From Bacillota bacterium (GTDB taxonomy: Bacteria > Bacillota > Clostridia > Oscillospirales > Acutalibacteraceae): 64,000 bases of DNA. Location of the stretch: contig JAEZGM010000023.1 in assembly GCA_023416955.1 (NCBI GenBank), positions 9,019 through 73,018 on the forward strand. Direction: 5' to 3'. The notes under the pieces are model-generated. The model was not told the origin of the DNA. It did no database searches and saw only the letters and a program-made list of their open reading frames with translations. Positions within the stretch are counted from its first letter, which is position 1, and each line of letters opens with the position of its first letter. Made by a program: the position numbers and the translations under genes. Below, piece after piece: positions 8,212-16,012 of the stretch.

Positions 8212-10128
8212 TTACTTTGTCATCAGATCGCAGATCTGATTAGAAAACGTGAGCGGATCTTCGATTTTAACGCCTTCAATCAGCAGTGCCTGTGTATAAA
8301 GAAGCGAAGCGTACTGTTTCAGCGTTTCCTTGTCATTCTGATACAGGTCGCACAGCTTTTGGAAAACCGGGTGGTTTGCGTTGAGCTCCAGCACACGTTC
8401 CGCGTTTACCTTTTCCTGATTTGGCATCGCGTTCAGTACCTTTTCCATTTCAATCGAAATCGCGCCGTCAGAAGACAGGCAAACCGGGTGTGTTTTCAGC
8501 TTCTGCGACAGAATCACCTCTTTGACTTTGCCGCCAAGCGCATCCTTCATAAAGCTGAGCAGTTCCTTATTTTCCTCAACCTTTTTTGCGGCCTCCTGCT
8601 TTTCTTCTTCGGTTTCCAGTCCCAGATCATCGGCGGAAACGGATTTGAATTCCTTGTCGTCGTACTTCATCAGCATACGCAGGGCAAATTCGTCAACATC
8701 GTCGGTAAGGTACAGAATCTCGAAGCCTTTATCCTTTACTACCTCGGTCTGGGGCAGCTGCTCAATGCGGGCAACGCTTTCGCCGCAGGCATAGTAAATG
8801 TATTTCTGATCTTCCTTCATACGGGAAACATACTCTTTCAGCGTGACCATTTTCTTTTCGCTGGAAGAATAGAACAGGAGCAGATCCTGCAGCATGTCTT
8901 TATGCATGCCGTAATCCTGATAAAGTCCGTATTTCAGCTGTAAGCCGAAGTTCTTGAAGAACTGCTCGTACTTTTCGCGGTCGCTATTGAGCAGGCTTTC
9001 CAGCTCGGATTTGATCTTCTTTTCCAGACGTCCCGCGATGATTTTCAGCTGACGGTCGTGCTGGAGCAGCTCACGGGAAATATTCAGGGAAAGATCCTGC
9101 GAGTCGACAAGGCCGCGGATAAAGCTGAAGTAATCCGGCAGAAGATCCGCGCACTTATCCATAATCATCACGCCGTTGGAATAAAGCTGTAAGCCCTTTT
9201 CATAGTCGCGGGTATAGAAGTTATACGGCGCGCTGGCGGGCACAAAGAGCAGCGCTTTATAGGTCGCGGTTCCCTCGGTGCTGGAATGAATCACGAGCGC
9301 GGGGTTCTGGTAATCGTTAAACTTACTCTTGTAGAACTCGTTATACTCTTCGTCCGTAATTTCATTTTTATTTTTGCGCCAGATCGGCACCATGCTGTTC
9401 AGTGTTTCATTTTCGGTGTAGGTTTCGTATTCCGGCTCTTTTTTGTCGTCTTCCTCTTTGCCCGCATCATCGGAGGTTTCCTTTAAGCGGCTTTTTTCCA
9501 TATCCATTTTAATCGGATAGCGGATGTAATCGGAATATTTCTTCACTAAATTCTTTAAATTATAAGTATCAAGGTACTCATCATAATTGTTGTCGTCCGT
9601 ATTGGGCTTAATATTAAGAATGATAATCGTGCCGTGGCTTTCTTTTTCACAGGGTTCAATGGTGTAACCGGCGGCGCCGTCGCTGTCCCACCGGTAGGCC
9701 TCCTCGCTGCCGTAAGCCCTGCTGAAAACGGTAACGTGGCTGCTCACCATGAAGGAAGAATAGAAGCCCACGCCAAACTGGCCGATAATCTCGATATCTT
9801 CTTTCGGTTCGTTGTCCTTCTTAAAGTTGAAGGAACCGCTTTTCGCAATGGTACCCAGATTATTTTCCAGTTCCTCTTTGGTCATGCCGCAGCCGTTGTC
9901 CGTAATGGTTAGGGTACGGCTCTGCTTGTCCGGGCTTAACGCAATATAAAAATCGTCGCGGTTCAGGCCGGTGTCGCCACTTTGCAGGGTCTGATAATAG
10001 AGTTTGTCAATCGCGTCGCTTGCGTTGGAAATCAGCTCACGCAGGAAAATTTCATTGTGCGTATAAATGGAATTAATCATCATATCCAGAAGACGTTTGG
10101 ATTCTGCTTTAAACTGCTTCATTGCCAT
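8212..10128 (-). CDS. htpG: Hsp90 family molecular chaperone HtpG
   Basis: The product is 638 residues, the normal bacterial Hsp90 length. The N-terminal GHKL ATPase domain shows FLRELISNASDAIDKLYY, the TDNGCGMTKEEL loop and IGQFGVGFYSSFMV. The middle domain contains GLVDSQDLSLNISRELLQ with the conserved catalytic arginine, and the C-terminal dimerisation domain follows. A short acidic Lys/Glu/Asp-rich linker (about residues 218-232) resembles the charged linker. Start: ATG at 10128; upstream are a sigma-A promoter and a CIRCE operator, so HrcA control is expected. It has its own transcription unit, closed by the 8133 terminator. Confidence 0.96.
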   Translation of the reverse strand: MAMKQFKAESKRLLDMMINSIYTHNEIFLRELISNASDAIDKLYYQTLQSGDTGLNRDDFYIALSPDKQSRTLTITDNGCGMTKEELENNLGTIAKSGSFNFKKDNEPKEDIEIIGQFGVGFYSSFMVSSHVTVFSRAYGSEEAYRWDSDGAAGYTIEPCEKESHGTIIILNIKPNTDDNNYDEYLDTYNLKNLVKKYSDYIRYPIKMDMEKSRLKETSDDAGKEEDDKKEPEYETYTENETLNSMVPIWRKNKNEITDEEYNEFYKSKFNDYQNPALVIHSSTEGTATYKALLFVPASAPYNFYTRDYEKGLQLYSNGVMIMDKCADLLPDYFSFIRGLVDSQDLSLNISRELLQHDRQLKIIAGRLEKKIKSELESLLNSDREKYEQFFKNFGLQLKYGLYQDYGMHKDMLQDLLLFYSSSEKKMVTLKEYVSRMKEDQKYIYYACGESVARIEQLPQTEVVKDKGFEILYLTDDVDEFALRMLMKYDDKEFKSVSADDLGLETEEEKQEAAKKVEENKELLSFMKDALGGKVKEVILSQKLKTHPVCLSSDGAISIEMEKVLNAMPNQEKVNAERVLELNANHPVFQKLCDLYQNDKETLKQYASLLYTQALLIEGVKIEDPLTFSNQICDLMTK

Positions 10129-10151
10129 GTTATCTACCTCTGTCCATTATT

Positions 10152-10178
10152 TTAGCACTCTCTATCTTTAAGTGCTAA
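10152..10178 (-). promoter_or_regulatory. CIRCE operator (HrcA binding site) before htpG
   Basis: TTAGCACTC, nine bases, then AAGTGCTAA. This matches the CIRCE consensus TTAGCACTC-N9-GAGTGCTAA at 17 of 18 stem positions. It overlaps the expected start of transcription of htpG. Confidence 0.92.
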
Positions 10179-10182
10179 AAGT

Positions 10183-10211
10183 ATTGTAATACAACACGGC
10201 GGGAATTTCAA
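10183..10211 (-). promoter_or_regulatory. Sigma-A promoter of htpG
   Basis: On the minus strand TTGAAA (10211-10206), a 17-base spacer, then TACAAT (10188-10183). The start point falls just before or in the CIRCE element. Confidence 0.8.
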
Positions 10212-10242
10212 GTAGATAAATTATGAATTTTTTATTGCGATA

Positions 10243-10292
10243 AAAGGATGTACTGCAAAATGAACGCAAATCCATTTTGCAGCACATCCTTT
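10243..10292 (-). terminator. Hairpin terminator after the acetyltransferase gene
   Basis: AAAGGATGTaCTGCAAAATG pairs with CATTTTGCAGcACATCCTTT (19 of 20 positions), with a short T-run on the minus strand. It separates the 10351 gene from the htpG promoter. Confidence 0.7.
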
Positions 10293-10350
10293 ACGGGTAA
10301 ATTGCCTGTGGATTACCACCAGGCCCACATTTTGTATTTATTTTAGCGGC

Positions 10351-10878
10351 TCACAATATTTTTTCATACAGTCTGAACCAGTCCAGACCAAAGTTTGAAA
10401 GGCCCAGATCAACCGTATCAACGTAGCGAAATCCGCACTTTTCATACAATCTGATGGCCGGAACATTTTTCTCAAAAACGTCCAACCTGATTGCTTTCAT
10501 GTTTGTCTCTGCTGCAAGCTGCTGCGCAAAGTCCAAGAGCCTTTTGCCGATTCCGCGCCCGCTGTTCGCGGGGTGAACCGCAAAGGTATGCACGACGAAA
10601 ACATCGGCGTAATCGGCTTTCATTCCCCACTCAGCGGTATGGTATGCCGCTTCCGGCTCATGGTTCAAAATGACCGTACCGACAATTTTTCCGTTTTCCC
10701 TTGCCACATAAAGCGTTTTGTTTGCCACGCCGTCTTCCGCGTTCTCGCGCACGGGATAGATTCCCTTTTTCCAGCCGGGGTAATTGTTCCCGGCTGCCAG
10801 GCTGTCATTCAGGTTGTCGTACAGTTGGGCTAATCCATCAATATCTTTTTCGCTTCCCCGTTCAATAATAAACTCCAT
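10351..10878 (-). CDS. GNAT family N-acetyltransferase
   Basis: This 175-residue protein belongs to the GCN5-related acetyltransferases, which move acetyl from acetyl-CoA to an amine. The core is visible as TLYVARENGKIVGTVIL (beta strands 2-3), DVFVVHTFAVHPANSGRGIGKRL (strand 4 and the acetyl-CoA loop R/Q-x-x-G-x-G/A, residues about 103-125), and DVFEKNVPAIRLYEKCGFRYV (motif B). The substrate cannot be told from the sequence. It is 30 bases upstream of nothing on its strand except the terminator at 10243, and 29 bases downstream of a membrane protein gene with which it may be co-transcribed. Confidence 0.85.
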   Translation of the reverse strand: MEFIIERGSEKDIDGLAQLYDNLNDSLAAGNNYPGWKKGIYPVRENAEDGVANKTLYVARENGKIVGTVILNHEPEAAYHTAEWGMKADYADVFVVHTFAVHPANSGRGIGKRLLDFAQQLAAETNMKAIRLDVFEKNVPAIRLYEKCGFRYVDTVDLGLSNFGLDWFRLYEKIL

Positions 10879-10907
10879 CGTTTACATCCTGTTCTGTGTT
10901 CATTTAT

Positions 10908-11654
10908 TTAATTTATCGTAGCGGCTTCCCCCAAAGTACCTCTGGAACTTTTCCGGAAAAAAGCAAAGAAAGCCCAATCCATGCAGGCGGCAATGAAAGC
11001 GTGAGCCGCATATGACAGCCAAATCCACTGTTCCTGCGTGAACGAAAACCCGTATACTATAAGTCGTCCGTCCATTTGAAACGAAACATTACCATTTCGC
11101 GCAGATTCAATCGGCAAATACTGCAAGCAGGCATATGGCAGGCAAAGAAGAACGCTAACCGCAACCGCAGTCCAAAATGCCCCAAAGTGGAAGGAAAAGG
11201 GCTTGCTCATAAAACGGAGTAAGAATCTGACCGTCAGCCACAGGAATAATAGCCTTGGCAGTTGGCTTGCCAATTGGTACACAAACAAGACCAGCCGCGA
11301 AAGCACCGGTCCCTGGACATTGTTCAAATTCCAAGCAGCTATTGCTTTGCTTAGAATGACCTGATCCCACAGCAGCTTGAATATAAGATAAATCGCCAGT
11401 GCCAAAATCAGTCCTTTAAGTGTTGATGTTTGAACCACCTGTTTGACCGGTTCTCCCTCATACGCCAGAAATATTGCCGCAACCAAAATGGCAAATAGCG
11501 CCGCACCGGCAAAATTCAGCAATATCATTCCGACTCCAAGCCCGGGGCGTTCCGGAAACAAAAAACCAAACCGCCACGGATTCATAAAATTGCCGGGCAA
11601 TAACTCCGTCAGGAACAATGCAAGCAAAATAATAATCAGCTTTCTGCTTTTCAT
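10908..11654 (-). CDS. Multi-pass membrane protein of unknown function
   Basis: The product is 248 residues with about six hydrophobic segments (residues 5-22, 38-65, 80-98, 120-150, 160-178, 215-235). One loop shows the pattern MNPWRFGFLFPERPG. The start at 11654 is favoured over an out-of-frame ATG four bases upstream because AGGGGG is eight bases away. No domain is recognised. The palindrome ATGATG-ggaa-CATCAT (11669-11684) lies just upstream and could be an operator. Confidence 0.6.
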   Translation of the reverse strand: MKSRKLIIILLALFLTELLPGNFMNPWRFGFLFPERPGLGVGMILLNFAGAALFAILVAAIFLAYEGEPVKQVVQTSTLKGLILALAIYLIFKLLWDQVILSKAIAAWNLNNVQGPVLSRLVLFVYQLASQLPRLLFLWLTVRFLLRFMSKPFSFHFGAFWTAVAVSVLLCLPYACLQYLPIESARNGNVSFQMDGRLIVYGFSFTQEQWIWLSYAAHAFIAACMDWAFFAFFRKSSRGTLGEAATIN

Positions 11655-11727
11655 TCATGATTCCCCCTGTAGTATGATGGGAACATCATATTCCTATTTA
11701 GAAGTATTTGCAATACCGGCCTGAATG

Positions 11728-12903
11728 TTACTCGGCGGGTACATAGTCGTGGTCAACGGTAATCACCGCGTGGTAGTTCGGGTCAATCGCGTGAATTTCA
11801 TCGGTAATACGCTCGACGAGTTCTTTGTCGCTGAGGCTGAACCCAAAGGAAACGCATATATCAAAAATCAGATTGGAATGCGTCGCACCCCAGACCACAC
11901 GAAAATCATGCATGGTGATTTCGGGTGAAATATCCTTTAGCAGCGCTTTCACCTGCGCGTGAAGCTCGTTTGTGCGGGCGTCGTCCGTTACAATCGGGTC
12001 AAGGTGAATGACGAGATGAATTCCCAGCTCCGTGAGAAAATCCCGCTCAATATTATCAATGATGTCGTGGCTGACCATAATATCCTGCGTGGCGGAAACC
12101 TCACAGTGTACGGAGGCAAAACAGCGGCCGGGACCATAGTTGTGCACATTTAAATCGTGAATTCCCAAAATACCGTCGTAGCTTAAAATCTTATGATAAA
12201 TATTATCCACAAACTCCTTAGAAGGAGCCACACCTAAAAGCGGATTGCTGGTGGACTGAATCAGCTTTACGCCGGTAACGACAATGAGCACCGCTACGAC
12301 AAGGCCCATGTATCCGTCAAGGTTTACGCCTGTCAGCCTTGTAATGACCGTGCCCAGCAGCACCGCACCCGTTGAAAAAACGTCATTTCTGCTGTCGGCT
12401 GAATTGGCCGAAATCGCTTCTGATTGAATCAGGCTCCCGACCTTTTTATAAAACAGGCTCTGCCAAAGCTTCACGAGCATTGCAATCACCAGCACAATTA
12501 CCATTACCACGCTGAATTCCGCGCTTTCAGGGTGCAGAATTTTGTCAAACGCATTGCGCCCCAGCTGGAAGCCGACCAACAGAATGGAAAGGGAAACGAT
12601 CAGCCCGGAAAGATACTCAATACGGGCGTGCCCGTAAGGATGCTCCGCGTCGGCGGGCTTCCCCGCCATCTTAAAGCCGACCAGTGTGACAATGGAGGAA
12701 GCTGAATCAGACAGGTTGTTTACAGCGTCGGCGGTGATGGCGATACTGTTAAAAAGCATCCCTATGATAAATTTCATGACGAACAGCAAAAAATTGGAGA
12801 TAACACCGACGATACCCGCAAACTTCCCGTACTTTTCATGTACTTCGGGGTCAGCGGTGTGCTCGTAATCCCGAATAAACAAACGTATCAGCAAATCTGT
12901 CAT
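11728..12903 (-). CDS. Cation diffusion facilitator (CDF) transporter
   Basis: This 391-residue metal/proton antiporter is of the CDF family. Features in order: SIAITADAVNNLSDSASSIV with the conserved Asp pair of the metal site in helix 2, HPYGHARIEYLSGLIVS in helix 3, SADSRNDVFSTGAVLLG in helix 5, then a cytoplasmic domain with repeated metal-ligand residues (LNVHNYGPGRCFASVHCEV) and an unusually long C-terminal tail. Start: the ATG at 12903 overlaps the TGA of the preceding fumarase gene (TGATG), with GAGGTG upstream. An upstream in-frame codon inside fumarase is rejected. The metal (Zn, Mn, Fe) is not known. Confidence 0.9.
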   Translation of the reverse strand: MTDLLIRLFIRDYEHTADPEVHEKYGKFAGIVGVISNFLLFVMKFIIGMLFNSIAITADAVNNLSDSASSIVTLVGFKMAGKPADAEHPYGHARIEYLSGLIVSLSILLVGFQLGRNAFDKILHPESAEFSVVMVIVLVIAMLVKLWQSLFYKKVGSLIQSEAISANSADSRNDVFSTGAVLLGTVITRLTGVNLDGYMGLVVAVLIVVTGVKLIQSTSNPLLGVAPSKEFVDNIYHKILSYDGILGIHDLNVHNYGPGRCFASVHCEVSATQDIMVSHDIIDNIERDFLTELGIHLVIHLDPIVTDDARTNELHAQVKALLKDISPEITMHDFRVVWGATHSNLIFDICVSFGFSLSDKELVERITDEIHAIDPNYHAVITVDHDYVPAE

Positions 12904-13436
12904 CACTGCACCTCGAACAAACTGTTCCCACGACAATCAATCGCGGTAAAAAGCGGAAATTCCTCTACTTCAAGGCTTTTTATGGACTCGCAGCCAAGAT
13001 CGTCAAAGGCGATTACCTTCAGCGAACGCACAGACTTCGCGGCAAGCGCCCCCGCGCCGCCGATGGCGCAAAGGTAGACCGCTCCGTTGCGCTTAATCGC
13101 ATCCACAACCTCAGGCGAGCGGTTGCCCTTTCCGATCATGCATTTCAGCCCCAGATCAAGCAGCCGAGGCGCAAACACATCCATACGGGAAGAAGTGGTA
13201 GGCCCGCAGGAGCCTATCGGCAGGTTCTCCGGGGTCGGCGTGGGGCCCGCATAATAAATGCTCGCGCCATTCAGATCAAACGGCAGCGGCTCTCCACGGT
13301 CGAGCATTGCCGTCAGCCGCTTGTGCGCCGCGTCGCGCGCGGTGTAGATTGTGCCGCTCAGCAAGATTTTGTCACCTGCGCGCAGCGTTTGCGCCGACTG
13401 TGCCATATCGTTTGTATGAATCTGAATTCTGTCCAT
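12903..13436 (-). CDS. Fe-S hydro-lyase beta subunit (class I fumarase / tartrate dehydratase type)
   Basis: The 177-residue protein matches the C-terminal (beta) half of class I fumarate hydratase: LRAGDKILLSGTIYTARDAAHKRL near the start, YYAGPTPTPENLPIGSCGPTTSSRMD in the middle (shown in part), and MIGKGNRSPEVVDAI, then AIGGAGALAAKSV. In bacteria with split enzymes the alpha subunit, which carries the iron-sulphur cluster, is normally the gene just upstream. Here the upstream gene is corA, behind a terminator, so this is a lone beta subunit unless alpha is elsewhere. It is translationally coupled to the CDF transporter. GGAGGG precedes the ATG. Confidence 0.85.
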   Translation of the reverse strand: MDRIQIHTNDMAQSAQTLRAGDKILLSGTIYTARDAAHKRLTAMLDRGEPLPFDLNGASIYYAGPTPTPENLPIGSCGPTTSSRMDVFAPRLLDLGLKCMIGKGNRSPEVVDAIKRNGAVYLCAIGGAGALAAKSVRSLKVIAFDDLGCESIKSLEVEEFPLFTAIDCRGNSLFEVQ

Positions 13437-13457
13437 AAAAGCCCTCCGTGGTATCAG

Positions 13458-13488
13458 AATAGGGAACCGCCCAACGCGGTTCCCTATT
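13458..13488 (-). terminator. Terminator after corA
   Basis: AATAGGGAACCGC and GCGGTTCCCTATT form a 13-bp stem with a five-base loop. It separates corA from the fumarase gene. Confidence 0.8.
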
Positions 13489-13534
13489 TAATCGTATTTG
13501 GTTTATATAATCATAACATATATTAGAATATAAA

Positions 13535-14458
13535 TCAAAACATATTCTTTTTCCGAAGGATAAAATATGCAATAGCCATACTGCCAACGGAAAGCGCAAT
13601 CGGGAACCAAAACTGCGGGTACGGCGTTCCGTTCACATTCATTCCGTATGCGCTTGTGATAACGGTCGGGATAGAGATTAAGAGCGTAATGGAAGCAAGT
13701 ACTTTCATAACAATGTTCAGATTGTTGGATATGACGGAAGCAAACGCGTCCATGGTGCCCGACAAAATATTCAGATGAATATTGGACATTTCAATAGCCT
13801 GTTTGACTTCAATCAGAACATCCTCCAAAAGATCCTGGTCTTCCTCGTACAGCTTAATGACACGGCCCCTCATGATTTTTTCAATGGTAATTTCGTTGCC
13901 CTTCAGGGAAGAAGAAAAATAAACGAGAGACTTCTCTATGTCCAAAAGCTGAATCAGCTCCGAATTCTTCATCGATTTACGGAGCTCCTTCTCCACATAC
14001 CCGCTGATCTTATCAATCTGCTTCAGGTACTGAAGGTACTTCGTTGCAATTCGCAGCATAATCTGTAAGATAAAGCGTGTTTTCAGATTTGTCTGAACAC
14101 CTTTTACGGCGTCGTCCGAAAACTCACTGACAATTGCGTTTTCACGGATAGAAACGGTAATTACGTTTTTCTCGGTCAAAATAATGCCAAGAGGCATTGT
14201 GGTGTACGTAAAACTTTTTCCTGATTTTTCGACCATCGGGATATCAAGAACAACCAGCGTACAGTCGTCCTCGTGGTCAATATGGGAAGATTCCTCTTCA
14301 TCCATCGCTTCACGGAAAAAATCAGGCTCAATGTTGAAATCAGAAATCAAGCTGTTAATTTCTTCATCATTCGGTGCGACGCAGTTGATCCAGCACCCCG
14401 GCTCACAGGTCGGAATTTCCGAAATGTGCCCGTTCAGGGTCTTGAAGTAGGTCAGCAT
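13535..14458 (-). CDS. corA: CorA family magnesium/divalent cation channel
   Basis: This is a 307-residue CorA-type channel: a large N-terminal cytoplasmic domain, a long helix, then two membrane helices at the C-terminus with the selectivity signature YGMNVNG between them (residues about 278-284) and a basic tail. AAAGGAG touches the ATG at 14467 but is nine bases from the ATG at 14458, so the latter is taken as the start. A separate short frame begins at 14516 and runs over this start. Expression is probably controlled in the leader; see the candidate leader peptide. Confidence 0.92.
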   Translation of the reverse strand: MLTYFKTLNGHISEIPTCEPGCWINCVAPNDEEINSLISDFNIEPDFFREAMDEEESSHIDHEDDCTLVVLDIPMVEKSGKSFTYTTMPLGIILTEKNVITVSIRENAIVSEFSDDAVKGVQTNLKTRFILQIMLRIATKYLQYLKQIDKISGYVEKELRKSMKNSELIQLLDIEKSLVYFSSSLKGNEITIEKIMRGRVIKLYEEDQDLLEDVLIEVKQAIEMSNIHLNILSGTMDAFASVISNNLNIVMKVLASITLLISIPTVITSAYGMNVNGTPYPQFWFPIALSVGSMAIAYFILRKKNMF

Positions 14459-14516
14459 TGCGCTCATCTCCTTTATGTATTTGATTAGAATTTCGACTGA
14501 AAGGGTCCGGGTTCAC
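14403..14516 (-). CDS. Candidate leader peptide overlapping the corA start
   Basis: A 37-codon frame starts at GTG (14516-14514), seven bases after AGGAGG, the best ribosome site in the area. The peptide begins MNPDPFSRNSNQIHKGDER and ends 55 bases inside corA in the +1 frame. It covers the corA ribosome site (14468-14474), so ribosomes translating it should block or couple corA initiation. It is rich in Asp/Glu and has Pro at residues 3 and 5. Acidic/proline leaders control the mgtA magnesium transporter in enterobacteria through ribosome destabilisation at low magnesium. The analogy is inference; the frame and its ribosome site are direct observation. Confidence 0.5.
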   Translation of the reverse strand: MNPDPFSRNSNQIHKGDERNADLLQDPERAHFGNSDL

Positions 14517-14567
14517 AATGCCACCTCCTGCACAATAATAATTGGTTTAACCTTTCGTCCAAAAGTT

Positions 14568-14595
14568 ATTATATCACACTACAGCTAGAATACAA
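14568..14595 (-). promoter_or_regulatory. Sigma-A promoter of corA and its leader
   Basis: On the minus strand TTGTAT (14595-14590), a 16-base spacer, TATAAT (14573-14568). The start point would be about 45 bases before the leader GTG. Confidence 0.65.
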
Positions 14596-14708
14596 GCGAA
14601 AAAGCTGAATTTCGGGTAATATTTATTAAATTTCGACTTATAATGCCCTAAATCGGTCTATTTGAGCGAATAAGCACTATTTTGCTTCGGAATATTTCCC
14701 CAGATATG

Positions 14709-14735
14709 AAAAAAAGCGGACGCTTTCGCGCCCGC
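14709..14735 (-). terminator. Terminator of the dcw cluster after ftsZ
   Basis: On the minus strand GCGGGCGC-gaaa-GCGTCCGC is followed by seven T residues, 19 bases after the ftsZ stop. Confidence 0.9.
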
Positions 14736-14753
14736 CCTGCAAAATTCTGAGCA

Positions 14754-15845
14754 TTACTTACGATTGAAAATGGACATGATGTCCGTAAAATCTTCGTCGT
14801 CGATCGGGTTAGCACGGGAAGGCTGTTCCTTTACCGCTTCGCGCTTCGGTTGCTGCTCGGCTTTCTCCGTGGTAAAGCCGGGCTGATTGATAGAAGAAAA
14901 CCCGGTGGCGATCACCGTTACACTGATTTCATCTTCCATATTCTCGTCGAACGCAGCACCCCAGATAATGTTCGCGTCTTCGTGCGCCTGCGCGGAAATC
15001 ATTGCGGACGCGGTTTCGATTTCGTCCAGTCCAATATCGGGCGAAGAGGTAATGTTAATGATTACGCCCTTTGCGCCGTTAATCGCCGTTTCAAGCAATG
15101 GGCTGGAAATCGCCATATTTGCCGCCGCTTCCGCTTTATCCTTGCCGCTGGCATGTCCCACGCCCATGTGCGCATATCCGGCGTCTTTCATAACTGCGGT
15201 TACGTCGGCAAAGTCCAGATTGACAAGACCGGGCAGTTTGATTAAGTCGGAGATACTCTGCACACCCTGACGAAGCACATCGTCGGCAATGGCGAATGCG
15301 TTCAAAAGGGTGATGCGCTGTTCATTGACCAGTTTCAAGCGCTCATTCGGAATTACAACTAAAGAATCCACATGCTCGCGCAGTGCGGAAATTCCGCTTT
15401 CAGCCTGCTCCATACGGCGGCGGCCTTCAAACTCAAAGGGCTTTGTTACAATACCGACCGTCAGCACACCCATGTCACGCGCGATTTCAGCTACAATCGG
15501 CGCCGCGCCGGTACCTGTGCCGCCGCCCATGCCCGCGGTAATAAACACCATATCGGTACCGCGAATCGCGGCGGCGAGGGCCTCGCGGCTCTCATCAGCA
15601 GCTTTCTGCCCCATTTCCGGCTTTGAACCCGCGCCTTTGCCGTGGGTGATCTTTTCACCGATCTGGATTTTCTGTGTCGCTTTGGAGCGGTAAAGCGCCT
15701 GTTTATCGGTGTTTACGCTGATAAATTCAACACCCTGTACACCCATTGTAACCATTCGGTCAATGGCGTTTCCGCCGCCGCCGCCGACGCCAATTACTTT
15801 TATCTGCACGATGTTGTCAAAATCATTGTCAATTTCGAAAGGCAT
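14754..15845 (-). CDS. ftsZ: Cell division protein FtsZ
   Basis: The product is 363 residues, a tubulin-like GTPase that forms the division ring. The GTP-binding motifs are IGVGGGGGNAIDRM (near the N-terminus), AGMGGGTGTGAAPIVAE (the tubulin signature, residues ~105-120) and the T7-loop region NLDFADVTAVMKDAG. The tail ends EDFTDIMSIFNRK, the short peptide that binds FtsA/SepF-type partners. The ATG at 15845 is nine bases from AAGGGGG, whereas the ATG at 15854 touches it, so 15845 is chosen. It is the last gene of the dcw cluster, and ftsA is not adjacent. Confidence 0.97.
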   Translation of the reverse strand: MPFEIDNDFDNIVQIKVIGVGGGGGNAIDRMVTMGVQGVEFISVNTDKQALYRSKATQKIQIGEKITHGKGAGSKPEMGQKAADESREALAAAIRGTDMVFITAGMGGGTGTGAAPIVAEIARDMGVLTVGIVTKPFEFEGRRRMEQAESGISALREHVDSLVVIPNERLKLVNEQRITLLNAFAIADDVLRQGVQSISDLIKLPGLVNLDFADVTAVMKDAGYAHMGVGHASGKDKAEAAANMAISSPLLETAINGAKGVIINITSSPDIGLDEIETASAMISAQAHEDANIIWGAAFDENMEDEISVTVIATGFSSINQPGFTTEKAEQQPKREAVKEQPSRANPIDDEDFTDIMSIFNRK

Positions 15846-15912
15846 GTGCTGCATCCCCCTTGATTTATCCTTAATTTTATAATTCTTTTCTGATTAAATG
15901 ACCAACATTATT

Positions 15913-15941
15913 AATTTAACATGTTTTATGTAATTTTTCAA
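15913..15941 (-). promoter_or_regulatory. Possible extra promoter for ftsZ
   Basis: TTGAAA, 17 bases, TAAATT on the minus strand in the 167-bp gap between divIB and ftsZ. The -10 box is weak (four of six). Confidence 0.4.
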
Positions 15942-16012
15942 TTATTTTATTTCATAAGTATAGTATACGGATTGCTCATTAATATTCGTTATATGAAAAT
16001 AGACAAGTGAAT

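Noticed and set aside
13458..13488. CGCGGTTCCC as part of a T-box leader
   Set aside because: It is one arm of a simple terminator after corA; no specifier loop or T-box motif precedes a synthetase or amino acid gene.
14468..14750. M-box magnesium riboswitch before corA
   Set aside because: I could not find the conserved M-box sequence blocks. A leader ORF explains the region better.
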